Positions 1-32,550 of a DNA stretch of 64,000 nucleotides are shown here, piece by piece. Position 1 is the first letter of the stretch, and the number at the start of each line of letters is the position of its first letter. The position numbers and the translations under genes were made by a program. Below the pieces are notes generated by a model that was given only the letters and a program-made list of their open reading frames with translations, searched no databases and was not told the origin of the DNA. This DNA comes from Xiphophorus maculatus (lineage: Eukaryota; Chordata; Actinopteri; Cyprinodontiformes; Poeciliidae), in the NCBI RefSeq assembly GCF_002775205.1, contig NC_036447.1:21682501-21746500 (forward strand). Direction: 5' to 3'.

Positions 1-2409
1 GAATTTATAATGCAGTTAATTGATTTATTGATTATTGTGACCGGCCGAGGTAAGCATAATGGATTTAGAGCTCTTAGCTCGCCGACAGAAGGCAACATGT
101 GCATCTCAATCATTTCATTTCGTCATGAGGGAAGAACCTTATGTGCAAGACTAGAAACATCATCTGAAGATATCAGCCAGGAAGTAAAGCTTTAAAGTGC
201 CGGTAGGGCTGCAAAGGTCAGAGATACACATCTTTACCAAAAAGAGACGCTGTACTTGTCCTTCAGGACATTTGGACCAAGTTCCAGAAAACGTCAGTAT
301 TTTTTGATTTGCAAATCCGTTACATGTCTTTTCTTGAGTAATCTCTTTTGTTAAAGTTGTCGTTGATCCCAGCATGAAATTCTTCTCTCTTTTTTTGGTT
401 TTGGAAACTATTTACGACATTTACATAAACTCAGGAATTCACTCAGTGAAGGAGGTCACTGTATCAAACAACCAGCTGAAGCTTCTCCCTCTTCTCTCCT
501 ATTTTTATCTGGTTTTATTCACCTTCAGTTCAGAAACCATTTTTATTTCTGACTTTTATAGACAACAAAGATAGAGACAGGACGAGGAGAACAACTTTGA
601 ATCTGATAACATTAGAGACAATGGCTGCGTTTCTTTCTAAATGATGAAACAAACTGTGAGCGATCCATTAGCCTACAAAAACCAGTGAAAGCTAAACATC
701 AGTAATAGTTTTTACACTTTATTTGTGCAATATCTTTAACTTCATAGTCTCAAAAATAAACATTTTGGTGTTTTAAAGAAAGCAGGGATTTTTAATCTAC
801 CAATTCTGTAGAGATCTCTAGTTTCTTTTCTTCTGACAATGATGACAGTGAAGCCAAAGGAAGATAGAAAGAAACACAAAGAGGCTTTTATTTCAACAGG
901 AACCAACGCAGCGCTGCCACAAAATGTTTCCAATCCACTCACACAACCGCCTCACATGTTCCACTGAGAGCGCAGCGGATGTCAGGGTGGATTAATAAAA
1001 TGCGTATAAAGCACACTGATCAGGCTGAACTTTAAATTTATCTTTACTGAGGAAGTATTCACACTCCTTCACTAATTTGTCCCGCGCCTTGTTACATCCC
1101 ACAGTTTTTCTAAAATCAGTCCTAGTGCAGCTTTCTTTAACATGACTGATATATGATTATTCACACTTTACGCCAAAACATTTAACGCTTTTTTAAGAGC
1201 CTAACTCAAAACGTCTTGGTTTTAATTCTACACTTAATGCTTTATCTTTTCAGAACGGCTATAGGCTGTGGTAACAAAAAGTTCTGTGTCATTGTACGAT
1301 TTTTTGTAAAAGCTGAACTTTGACTCAGACAACCAAGCAGTTCAAAATGTAGATTTCACCTGCAGTTGGTGTAATGTCCAACAGGGGGCGCGGTATCCCC
1401 ACTGGAGATTTGTGTCGTGTATATAGTCTCAGTAATTACTCTTAAAACGCCTTTAAAATGCAATATAATCACATAACATATGATTATCTTCAGGAAAAAG
1501 AGAGGAAAAAGCCGGTCATGCTTTGAACCAGATCTACGTTGTGATTAATGATAAATGCTTAGTTTCTGTTTTGCCCTGCTGCTCAGTTTCAGTGGAGTCA
1601 AATTCAAAAGGTTCACAATCCCAAACAGGAACTCCCAAACCCACATCCACGTCATCTCAGTTGAATGTTTTGAGTGAGATCAGAAGTTTCAGATCATATT
1701 TGAGGAAAAAAAGACAGATACTTTATACTGTTGTTGTCAAACAAAGGTAAATAAAAACCCAGATAATGTTAAAACTACAAAATCATATTTTGTTCACCGT
1801 CTCCCTTCAATGTGTATTATTTGCGAAAGTAATTTTTTGCAAATACTTTGTGCAATTTGAAGAAAAAAAAAAATCATTTTCCACATTAAGTCGTGTTGCA
1901 AACATTAAATGTAGGGATTTAAGGTGATAAAGTAATGCTTGATTGGAAGGAAAATCAGACATGATTTATAAACATTATTACAAAATTGAGAGCATCAGTT
2001 TTTCAATCAAGACACATATTCTCATTTGGACTTTGACTAGGCCATTATAACACATGAATACTACAAAGCATTGCCTTGTAGTTCTGGCCCCATGTTTCCT
2101 CCACCTGAAACCCCAACATGACCCAACATGACATGAAATATGACTTTTTATAGTTTTCTTTCAACAACGTGTTGCGGTTAGGAAGCAGGAACAAACTATA
2201 TTTGAATAATTTGGATACTTCCTTTAGCTGTAACAGTTTGCTTACTGTTAGACTGACCCAAGTCTTTGTCCATACGGTCTTCACTACTGAACAGACCACG
2301 TGACAAATAATTGAACACTGAATATGAGTTTAAAGAGAACGTGCTGCAAACTTTTTAAAAACTCTTTTAAGTTTTTGATGAATCAACATGATCTGATTTT
2401 GTTTTGCAG
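1..2409. other. gnav1 intron (3' part), no gene seen
   Basis: Intronic sequence upstream of the first visible gnav1 exon. No exon carrying the GAGESGKS P-loop was found in any frame, so the 5' exons lie outside. The stretch is AT-rich, with decayed Tc1-type pieces near 1040-1130 and 1785-2135 and nothing else recognisable. Confidence 0.6.
2020..2135 (-). mobile_element. Tc1-like element remnant
   Basis: The stretch with ggactttgactaggccatt, followed by aacacatgaata, resembles the conserved minus-oriented part of fish Tc1-like elements that covers the transposase C-terminal coding region. It is strongly decayed and no terminal repeats are seen. The resemblance is from memory. Confidence 0.4.
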
Positions 2410-22747
<20,338 letters not shown>

Positions 22748-24036
22748 CCGGCGGCGGCGCCACGGACCCCCATAGACTGAGACCTCAATGAAGTTTCATT
22801 TAAAAAGACTGAAATGAACCAAAACAAAGTTCGTCCTCTATTAATATTTAACTTCTCACAACACAAAACCAAGCTCTGAAGCTTTTGGAAATGCTTCCAA
22901 AACACCCGGGCTTTGCTTTTGCGTCTGTGACCGAAGCACAGCAGAGAGGCGCGGTGAGGATTTACTGTTTGTCCGCTACCTTCCTCCTCGCAGGATTCAC
23001 CCATGCATACCATCGTGTGTTTTTCCCCCTCATCCATCACCGTGTCTCTGCGCCGTGCGTCACAGCCTCCTAATGAGGCGCTCATGGCCGTATAACTGCT
23101 CGCGGGTTTTGTGTTCGCCCGAGATCCCAGACGCAGCAGGCATCTTAATCTGTGCCATTAACTGTCCCACTGACTTAATACCAGCCATGTGGCGGAGCTT
23201 ATTAGAAGCAAAACGTGTACATTAAAAACACCCCAGAGGTCGTCTGACTTGGGTTTAATTTCCTTTCTTTCCACCTGTGACACATCCTCTCACATAAACT
23301 CTTGATTTGTCGTGCAAAACGCTGCCTCCTGCGTGTGTGAGCTGTTCCGGAGTTTGTTTCTGAAGATTCCCCTGAGCGACCGACGGTGCCAACGTGCTCC
23401 GACCTCAGTAATAAACAATATTTGTCCATGACTGACGGAGGCTTTACTGAAACTTAAAAAAAAAAAAAACACCCAAAAGTGCTTTATATGATGAAGTGGT
23501 GATGTGTGTGTTTTTATTTGAAATGTGAATAAATGTGACTCTGTCCTCTTTGACAGACATGAAAACAAACCTTTCAAGATTGTGAAACAAATTCAGACAA
23601 CAGCAGGTTAATATTGTTTGTTTGTTCATTTTAATAGATAAATAAATAAAAGTAATTTACAGAAATTCTGGAAAACTGCAGATAAACCTCTGGACATTTT
23701 TGAACATTTCGATATTATGCAAAGGGGTTGGAATGAAAATGGCTTTATCTAAACTGTCTGGCATTGTGTTTTTTTGCCCCTGTTTTCATTTTTTTTTTCT
23801 TTGCAACCAAAAGCAAAACTGAACAATGTTTTTTTTTTTAAGCATTTTTCTTTAAATAAGAGAAAACATTCAAAGTCTGCAACGGTCCGTCATCAAAGCA
23901 AAATCTCCATCCATCCCTCATCTCTGTTTTGATTTTTTTCTGCTTTTCCAGATAAAATATCTGGTTTTTCTCTCTCTTTCTGTCTGTTTTCTTTCTCTTT
24001 TTGGGGGGGAGGATGATGAGGAGGATTCACGGAGAC
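22748..24036. other. Convergent 3' UTR / intergenic region of gnav1 and npb
   Basis: Lies between the gnav1 stop on the plus strand and the npb stop on the minus strand. AATAAA signals at 23641-23650 could end gnav1, giving a 3' UTR of about 0.9 kb. Minus-strand AATAAA-like signals exist near 23511. 22950-23230 is GC-richer and non-repetitive. Confidence 0.5.
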
Positions 24037-24907
24037 TCATGCGGACAGGCAGTCCAAGGAGTCCAGGGTGAGGAAGACATCTGCCTTGCACTGGAAGGTT
24101 CCCGTCCCGTCCTGCAGCAGCTCGCAGCTCTTCAGGTTTGGAGAGATGTCCTTCAGGCAGATGGCCTGGAGTTTGGAGAGAAATCAAAGTTGAAATGAAA
24201 CATGGCGTTATCTTACAATGTCACTTTTGAAAAAAAAAAAAAAAAAAAAAAACTCGTAGAAATATCAGAATCAAAGTGAGGAATTGAAGAGACTTGGTTC
24301 AGTTATGTGTGTCTGTACTAGTAAATCAGTGTCTGTGTGTGTTCACTGATATGATTCAGCCCAAATATTTCGAACTAGTAGAACAGCGGTTTGTTTTGCG
24401 CTTTAATCTGCGCCTTTACGCAGATTAAAGCACAACGCGCAAATTATTATTATTTTTTGCAAGCCACACATGTAGACATAATGCCATGTACTCTATATCG
24501 GAGTTCCTCTTGCGTTTCAAAGAACGTTTCACTTTTCATGCCATCTTTAGCAAAGCAGCAACTCTTGAGCGGAAAGCACGATTTTACGCGCGCAATCATT
24601 CTCTGAGCAGAAATGAACTTTCTGCTCTCCGAGGAGAGCCTACCATGTTCTTCAGGACGGAGATTTGCTTGTTGGTCTCTTGGATCAAGTTGTTTCCCGC
24701 CGCCTCCCCGCTGTCCATCACCGTCTCCTCGGACTCAGCTCTCCGGACGGTCGGAGACCTCCTGATGCCGGACAGCAGCCCGGAGGCGCGGCCCACAGAG
24801 TAATAGCTGGGTCCGGTCACCTGCTTGTACCAGGCTTCGACGGACTGGCAGGAGATGAGCAGAGACACTCCGACGCACACCACGGCGAACCTGACGGACT
24901 TCTTCAT
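24037..24907 (-). CDS. npb: Neuropeptide B preproprotein
   Basis: Two exons, 24644-24907 and 24037-24165, joined in phase 0, give 130 residues. Residues 1-25 form a signal peptide ([14 protein letters not shown]..., ending SVEA). The mature peptide starts at Trp: [20 protein letters not shown], then SGIRRSPTV, followed by a dibasic RR. That is a 29-residue peptide like mammalian NPB-29. SYYSVGRA and GLLSG favour NPB over NPW. Exon 2 encodes a Cys-containing C-terminal region ([16 protein letters not shown]) that ends CLSA. Known role: secreted ligand of NPBWR receptors in feeding, stress and neuroendocrine control. The internal Met was chosen over one 21 residues upstream because it starts a clean signal peptide. 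The gene is tail-to-tail with gnav1. Confidence 0.93.
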
Positions 24908-25051
24908 CTCCAGGACGGTTTTGGCACTTTTTGGGGGTGAGTTTTTATTATTTTTTTTATTTTTACGCACAAGAAAATAGCGTTTCTACAGGTCTGCTCC
25001 TTCGTCTGCGGACACTTTGTTTTTGCTGAAATCTTGGAAAAGTTTCTGTTT

Positions 25052-25060
25052 CTTATATAG
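25052..25060 (-). promoter_or_regulatory. TATA box of npb
   Basis: The minus strand reads CTATATAAG about 145 bp upstream of the npb ATG. That places a start site near 25025 and a 5' UTR of about 120 nt. A strong TATA box fits a tissue-restricted neuropeptide gene. Confidence 0.7.
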
Positions 25061-26183
25061 GGAGGCTGGGTGAGGTTTATCGTGACACAGGACATTCGTC
25101 AAATCAGAGCCAAGGTGGGCGGATGATGATGATCCGTCTGTAGAAAATGGGGTGGAAACGACGCTAATTGATCCGTTTCTGATGGGCTGCTGGAGCCACG
25201 CCATCGTGGAGCGTGTGTGTGTGAGAGGTATGAGGACGTCACCCCTTCTGACGTTTTAAGGGGTCAAAATGAATCTGTCGTCCTTGAAAGAAATGTGAGG
25301 CAAGAGGTCACAGCTTAAGAGGAAGGTGTGGGTTTCGTGGATAAGCTGTTGGAGAACATGTGTGAAAGTGGACAAATTAGGACTGAAAATACCTGCAGAT
25401 TAGTCTGGAGCAGCGCAACCTGATCACGACACAGCGCCTGGGTCCGTCTACGTCAGTTTTCTGAAGTTTTGTGCATTTTGTCTCGCAACAAACACAAGCT
25501 TTAGTTTTCTTGTCGGGATTTTATTTGTCAGGCCAGGAAGGAATGGCGCCGTCTGTACATCTTTTTAAGTTTTCTTTACATCCACAAAAAATGTGAAAAG
25601 CGTGGCGTGATTTGTATTCAACCCCCCTAAGCCACATCGCTGTACTTTTATAGTTTCAAATCTCTTTTTATTTGGGGGTGGGGGGTATTTGTAAAGAAAG
25701 AAACAAATGCAAACTGTGCATCTTTTCCCTTCCACTTGACTATTTTGTACTATGTTCATCACATAAAATCCTCTGATATTTGTGGTTATGTGACAACGCG
25801 TGAGCTAAATTAAAGCATGTGAATATATATATATATTTGAAAGGGTTTGAGTCATAAATTGATCTGGGTTTTATGTGGAGCTCTGAGTGGAAACGTTATA
25901 ATCAATAGAAACCCTTTTTAGGACACAGGCTAACTCTTCCCGTCAAGCACCATGAACTCCTCTGAATGGTGTAATTAGCAGATCAGTCTTAGTCAGCTTG
26001 ACTGAATAATTAAAAAAAACAAACTGTTAAACTGTAATTATGTTGGGTTTCTATAGAATCCTGATGATGGTCTTAAACGTTGAAAAGTGGGAGGAGAAAA
26101 AAATGTTGACTTGAGGGATGAAATTGTCCATAACAATGAAGCAGAATGCAAAAAGTGAAACGATATAAAGAATTAACTCAAGT
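25061..26183. other. Intergenic region between npb and sgsh
   Basis: Contains a rearranged Tc1-like remnant (25590-25800) and a short TA run (25826-25838). 25085-25500 is unique-looking and could include distal npb promoter sequence. No gene seen. Confidence 0.55.
25590..25800. mobile_element. Rearranged Tc1-like remnant
   Basis: gcgtggcgtgatttgtattc (25599 on) and cccttccacttgac followed by catcacataaaatcc (25725-25770) match opposite orientations of the ends of a fish Tc1-like family. An internal inversion or nested copy seems likely. Confidence 0.4.
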
Positions 26184-26189
26184 TTTATT
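26184..26189 (-). terminator. Polyadenylation signal of sgsh
   Basis: AATAAA on the minus strand (tttatt on plus), 105 bp past the sgsh stop codon. Confidence 0.65.
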
Positions 26190-26293
26190 TCTTATTTACA
26201 GCTTATTCTATTACAAAAATATAAAACCAAATGAATGAAGTCATTTGAAAATATCACGTCAGTGAAGATGGAAGAAAATACCATCAGAGCGAG

Positions 26294-29200
26294 TCAGAGG
26301 CCGTTGTAGAGGGGTCTGCAGTGAGGCTCCAGCTTTTCCTCCAGGACGTAGTCCGGCCCGCAGACCCAGGGGTCTCCGGTCTTCCACTGCCATTTCTGCA
26401 GAAGCTGCCTCAGGTTGTCCAGCACGCTGCTGTAGGACGGGTCTGACGCCAGGTTCTTGGCTTCCTGAGGGTCGGTCCTGGGTTTGTTCACAACAAAACG
26501 CCATCAGGTTCCTCTACTTGAGGAGGTCATAAACCCTGAGTCAGTCTGAATGTATGAAACATTAAACAAACTATTTTTACAAATGCGACTAATACGCCGT
26601 TCGCAACTAGTTCAGAACTCAGCTGATAGGTTTTTAACTGGTACCAGTAAAACAGCCAGCATTACCAGTTCATTACTGGTTCCCTCTTAAATGTACAGGC
26701 ACGTCTGAATAGTATGGAATATTACTGAAATTTCAAAAAGACAAATCTGTATAGATTCCTTACACATTGATACATATATTTTTGTGAAGTGATTATTCCT
26801 ATTTATTTTGATTTTTAAGGCGATAATACTTTCTCAAATATATACGTACACACACATATCTGATTACAACCAGATATGTGATCTGGTTGTAATCCAATTA
26901 TATAAATATACTGAAGTTTTTCCTCTTATTATTTTACATAACAGCTGAGAACAGGGAGGGGGACTGAAAGTAATGATCACTTACAATATTAATTTATCTG
27001 TCATCATTTCTGAAGCAACAGTTTGTCACCTAAATGATGAAGAATGATCATCGCGTCTGCACAAGGCCTAGGATGGCGTCTTAGAAAGACTAACAAGCAA
27101 AAACGACGGATGACTGAATAAATAGCAGCTCAGTTTACAGTCGTCTGACACTCAACTTTATGCTGTAGCGTTTGGAGGGGGACAAGAAGAACTTCTGCTT
27201 CATTTACCTCAAAATCACTGGAGAAGAGAAACAACTTAATGCATAAATTAACTTTAACTTTTATGAAAAACAGAAGCGTTTTCTTTTATTAAAGCTGCAC
27301 AATATTTGAACAAATTATATTTTCCGTATGCTGCCATTTTAGGAAATGTGGGCCTGGTTGTTGATTTTGTTTTATTTGATTTCAAAGTTCAGATTTTTTT
27401 TACCTTAAAGATTATAAATCTTGATTTAGTTTTACTCTCTTTTTTTGGTTCAGTTGTGTTGAAGAATTTTCTCTCCTGCGTCAGTTTTTAACCTGAACTC
27501 TGTCCCTGTGGACTCAGACCTGGTGTCGAACAGCTCCCAGCGCTCCCTGTAGTAATACTGGTCCAGACTCTTGAACCAGTGAGTCGGCCGCTGCAGCCTG
27601 GTCCGGTTCAGCAGATCCTGGAAGGTCGGGGACACGTACAGGTCCTGGTCGACGGGGAAGGGCATGCGGTAGTGCATGTTGTGAAGAAGGTGGTACGCCC
27701 CCTGGTGGACAGAGCGGATCGGGTAGTACATGGTCACCTGGAATCAGAGCGGAGTTCGTCAGGGCCTGGAGTTTTGAGTTCCTCCTGACTGAGCGACGGT
27801 GAGGTCTCGACCTCGTGCAGCGACTGGCTGGAGTACACTGTGTTCCAGCTGCTGGGGTCGGAGGTCAAAGCGGGCAGCAAGGAGCGGCCGGTGAGGAGGA
27901 CCTGCAAGGACGGACTCTCAGGGAGGATGTAGGATGGATAGGGGATAGAAAACCAATCCAGGACGGTGGGAGTGATGTCTGCAGCAACACAGAAAGAAAT
28001 AGGAGGATGAAAAATATGGAAGATAAATTTAAACTGTAACCTGTTATCACTGAACATTGAATCAGCTCATGAATGGATAAAATTGAGACGTAGCTCATCA
28101 TTGTAGATCATTAGTAATACAAAATTACTAACTTTGTACCGAGTAAATGACACAGAACTAACAAAACCTTCATAGTAAGAGTTTGATGTGTTCAAACTAC
28201 CTTCTGACAATTCCTGGAGCAAACACTCGTCCACAGAGGTTGATCAAAATGCTGCACATGCACCGATCAATATAAATGATCAAATTCTCCAGCAATGCAT
28301 AAAAAGCTTCTGCCTCTGTACATAAACATTGCCTCCTCCGATCTGCAACAATGTTTTATTTTTTAAAATTATTCTGTTTAATAAGTATCTGTGCATTGTA
28401 CTAAATTATGATGCTCCAATGTTGCTGTTCTCTGTTAGCCTACTTTCTTTTTTTACATAATTTGCACTGACTGATAAAAATGATCTGGTCTTGTGAAATA
28501 TTAATAGTGTGTATTTTAAAGAATATAATAGCCTTTTCATTAACAATATTGACATTAAGTTCATGTTATCTTAGCAGCTGAGCAGCTTCTGTTGTGTTCT
28601 TGTGTCTCCCTCTAGTGGCAGCAGAAACACATTGAACGGAGAAACTGACACTAAAAATACATACAGTATTCACTGTTAAATCCTCGGAGGGTTCTCTGAA
28701 AGCTGACAGTGTGTGTTGTCCTACTAATGTTCTCTGTGGTCAGGTTATTGTCCCAAACCAGACGGTGACACCTGTTGAGGCCAAAAAGTGCCGTTTTTAC
28801 ATATCGTCAAGCCGAATGGCTTAAAGAAAGTGACAGCACTTTTGCTACTGAGTTGATATTGAGACTAAACTTGTATCTATGTCTTGTGATTTGGGTGACA
28901 AAACTTCTCTCATTGATGATTTGTACCTTAGAGCGGTGGATCCCAAAGCTGGGATCATGCTTGTGATAGAAATGGATGCTTCCTGGCATTTCTCTCTTCA
29001 AACAGCTAGAATGAGCATAATGGCAAGATAAGTCTGGGTCCCAATTCGCTCAGCTTGTCACAATTTCCATTATTTGAAACATTTCAATTAGTCCCAAGAC
29101 TGTAGCTCCAGGCAGCTACAGGTAAGCAGATGTTTTTTGCTGCTATTTCCAGACTATTGAAGGTCAACATATACATCCATCTTACTCTAGACGCATGTTC

Positions 29201-31002
29201 TCTTGTCCGTCCAGTTTTGAGGAGTGGCTAAAGGAAATAGGCCTGTCTTAAAAAAAAGTTATTACATATTCTGATCAGCTTTAAACTGTCATGTTTAAAT
29301 TTCTAAAAATGTTTTACTTACAATCTTGCCATAACTTTACACTGTTTTCCGTTAAATACCTGCATCTTCCCAATTATAAAAACCCAGGAAGGATTGGAGG
29401 TGAGGGACCTGTTGTTGGGTGGAAGATGTGGCCGTCTCTCACCCAGCAGACTGACGTAGGCCTGGCTGGTGTTGCCCCACCGCTCCCTGTGCTCCGGGGA
29501 GGAAACCAACATGGGTTCGGCGGTTCCAGACCGATACAGGTTGGTTCTGCCGTTGGGGAAAGGGATACCGTTGTCGGAGCTGTAGATGATCAGAGTGTCG
29601 TTCTCGTAACCGGCATCCCGCAGCTCCTGAAGGACCAACCCGATACCTGCAGAGGGACATTGTGGGTTAGTCTTCCTCATGCTTTTGTTGTTGTTGTTTT
29701 TTGCGCTTGTGAAGGTGCTGAACAGACCCTGATCCAGCCGGCTGACTGTGGTGTACTGTGCAGCTAGGTCAGCCCGAGCAGCGGGTGTGTCGGGTACGAA
29801 GGGAGGAACCTGAAGACGTTCAGAGTTAGAAACACTTCGCTCTGGATTCAGTTCCTCAGACTGACTTGAATCCATTTTATGAATCCACTGAAAACCTGAC
29901 ACCACTGACTAGAGCTGGACAATAAACCAATAACAACATATATAGAAATAGACACCTAATCAATATCAATACAAAACACATCTGATAGAATATTCAATCA
30001 TTTGACTGAACTCCAGAACCGCACAGCATTCGGGGGGATGTAGGCAGAGGAAAGACTTTACCTGCTTAAACAAGGCAGGTGGCATCTACTAACTCACTCT
30101 TTGGTTACCTAGCAACAACCTGTTTCCTAGCAACAAACTGTTGAGCAGTAGCTTAAACATAAAAAAAAACAGTCTGTGGAGTGAAAGAGGAAAATTAGAA
30201 CAACAGCTTGAGAGGAAACTGTGGATAAAACAGAAAGGTCACGTTTTATCCATGTTTTATCTGCCATTATTTCCGATATTTAAAACAAAAATCTAATCAA
30301 AAATGATCGATATCGAGTGATATGACAACCTTTTATCGTGATGCATTTTTCAGCAGCCTTACCCCTCACCTTAACTTGCTCTGGTGTGTAATACACTGGC
30401 GTCCAGTCGGGAATTAAACCCATTCCCGGTTCTCCGTTCCCAAACTTCTCACAGAAAGCCCCATACTGAGGCTGCGAATGGCCACATCGGTGGGTGTCAT
30501 GGAAGGCCACGTAAAGAAAAAACGGCCTCTCCTCCTCCTGCTCTGCGTTGGGGTTGCTGCTCGTCCGCACGCCTCTTACTCGCCGTCGCTCAGCTGCTTC
30601 CTCCTTGTGAGTCTGGAAGAACTTGCGGACCAGGAGTTTGATCCGAGTGATGTTCCTGCCCACTTGGAGGACGGAGCTGTTTTCCTCCGTGTAGGCGAAG
30701 TCAAAGGGGTAAACAGATCCGGGACCGACGTGCTTCTTCCCGATTATACCTGCGGGAAATGACAGGGAGAAAAAAAACAAGAGATCAAAGGAAAGCAACA
30801 CAGAGTGAAGAAAGGTGATAAGATGTCAGTTTTTAAATGAACCTGTGTGTATGTCGGCCTGGCTGAGGAGCAGCGGCAGACTCTGTACTCCGTCGAATGA
30901 GTTGAAGTGATGAACTCCCTGATGGAGGCCATACATGCCGTTCTGATGCTGAAAACACAGGACTAACCTCAGTGCCATCAAACAGGAGGGACTGATGGGT
31001 AT

Positions 31003-31048
<46 letters not shown>

Positions 31049-32550
31049 GTGTGCGTGCGTGTGCGTGTGTGTGTGTGTGTTACCTGCGGCAGGCCTGTGA
31101 GGATGGCGGAGCGGCTCGGGGAGCAGCTGCTGACGGATGTGAAGGCGTGCCTGAACACAACGCTGCGTCGGGCCAGAGAGCGCAGGTGAGGAGTGTGAAC
31201 CGCAGAGTTATTATAGACGTCTGTTTCAAAACCTGCATCGTCAGCTGGGGGGAAAAGGAAAAAGAAATTAATCTTAACTTTATTGTTACCTGAGATGGGA
31301 TCTGGCCATAGTTTAACAACTTGGTAATTGTCCAGAAAACAGTCGTTGACACTCTCCACATAGAGAATAAGCCACAAAAGATCATGACTAAAGAAGCCGG
31401 CTGCTCACAGAGTGCTTTAGCCAAAAGGTTGAGTGGAAAAAACAGAGAGTGGCAGAAAAAAAGGAGCAAAAGCAACAGAGATGACAGCAGCAAAGCTGAT
31501 TTAGAAAATTGGAGAGAGATTCATATTGTGTGGCTTGTCAGTGGTTTAAGAGCGATGACATCAAGGTCACACGCTAAAGACAGTACTCTGTTCACATGGG
31601 TGTTGAAAAGGTTAACCTTACTGTATTCATAATTGCTTTAACTGAATTTTGGTTTCATTACTGTTAGATATAAATTAAAAATTAACTTTTGAATTGGATC
31701 ACCAAACAACATTTTCTATATCGTAATGAAATGAGATGCACCCGTATTTATCCTATTTGATCAGTATTTAGTATTATTAAAGATAACTTTTAACCAATAT
31801 AAACCAGCCTAGCTGCTTGTAAGGACAAAAGAAAGTTAAATAAATGACAGATGATGACACAAGACTGTTGCATAGCTCTCTGCACATAGAGGTTTAGCAA
31901 ACCAAACATCTAACATTCAAAAATCAATAAGTCGCTGCTGACTGTGGTGATATTTTTGCATGCAAGCAAGCAAATAAAGTCCAATGTCTAAAATCTGAAA
32001 GTTGCGTTTTAGTGATTAGTTATCCAGTTTGGCGAACAATACGCAAAGATCCTCTTTTTTGCTTTCCTGCTGCTTCTGATATGGTGAAAAAACAAAACAA
32101 AACTTCAAACGCTGGTCCACCGCAGGGCATGCTGGTCTTATACCAGTCTCCTTTACAGAAATTGTAGTTAGGCAAACAGGGAAAAAAAAAATAAATAAAT
32201 AAATAATGTAATTATTATAAACTAAAAAAAAACAACTAAAACTTGTAAATAATAATAATAATAATAATTATAATAATAAACAAAAATACCCAAGAACCGA
32301 TTTTAACAAAACTCAAAGTAATACAAGTAAAGAATAAATAGCTGGAACAGATACTGGTGTAGCTTATGAAATAAAGAAAGACTGGTACAAACATACAATG
32401 AAATTATACCTTAAAAGTTTAATTTCCAAACATTTAATTTTTATCTAATATATTAAATGGTTACGCACCAATAATTAAAAGGACATTTCTTCTCTTTGAC
32501 TCCGAGACGCGACAAGAGGCTACAAGCACAAGCAGCAGCTGGATCCGCAT
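26294..32550 (-). CDS. sgsh: N-sulfoglucosamine sulfohydrolase (heparan N-sulfatase)
   Basis: Nine exons: 32469-32550, 31084-31244, 30843-30948, 30370-30749, 29728-29809, 29443-29646, 27812-27978, 27520-27737, 26294-26477. Together they give 527 residues; human SGSH has 502. A signal peptide ([18 protein letters not shown]) precedes the sulfatase fold. Metal ligands are D29-D30. The CSPSR motif (Cys68-Arg72) carries the Cys converted to formylglycine. Long stretches match human [71 protein letters not shown]. The enzyme removes N-sulfate from heparan sulfate in lysosomes; human loss causes Sanfilippo A. Exon 4 carries an extra, very charged stretch of about 24 residues after KFFQT. Intron 7 is only 74 bp. 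It is head-to-head with slc26a11. Confidence 0.96.
26478..27519. other. sgsh intron 8
   Basis: About 1 kb, AT-rich, with an inverted pair of vacatatctgattacaacc-type sequence at about 26850-26895 (a local palindrome around aaccagatatgtgatctggtt). No gene seen. Confidence 0.6.
27979..29442. other. sgsh intron 6
   Basis: 1.46 kb. It contains short open frames on both strands (28775-29001) without protein features, and wording near 28930-28970 that may be a decayed transposon end. No gene seen. Confidence 0.6.
29810..30369. other. sgsh intron 4 with MITE-like sequence
   Basis: 560 bp. The part 30010-30340 (tacctagcaacaacctgttt, tttcctagcaacaaactgtt, gtcacgttttatcc) is worded like non-autonomous fish repeats, with echoes at 2730-2760 and 50330-50360. 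No exon seen. Confidence 0.4.
31003..31080. repeat. (TG)n microsatellite abutting an sgsh splice site
   Basis: The TG tract ends one base before the donor of the 31084-31244 exon (minus strand GTAACA followed by CA repeats). The intron therefore begins almost at once with a CA microsatellite. Confidence 0.95.
31245..32468. other. sgsh intron 1
   Basis: 1.2 kb holding the second copy of the unnamed dispersed repeat (31860-32390). An open frame at 31321-31632 has no recognisable protein features. Confidence 0.65.
31860..32390. repeat. Unnamed dispersed repeat, copy 2
   Basis: Same order of motifs and orientation as 18980-19640: caaaccaaacatc, aatcaataagtcgctgctg, gcaaataaagtcca, gctttcctgctgcttc, ctggtcttataccagtc, then an A-rich tail with aataat runs and aaagaataaata. 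The sequences are diverged, which suggests an old family. Confidence 0.6.

Noticed and set aside
24037-24907. Neuropeptide W instead of neuropeptide B
   Set aside because: SYYSVGRA and GLLSG match NPB; NPW peptides have YHTVGRA and GLLMG.
28775-29001. Short open frames on both strands in sgsh intron 6
   Set aside because: They are mutual shadows with no motifs; possibly decayed transposon sequence but not assignable.
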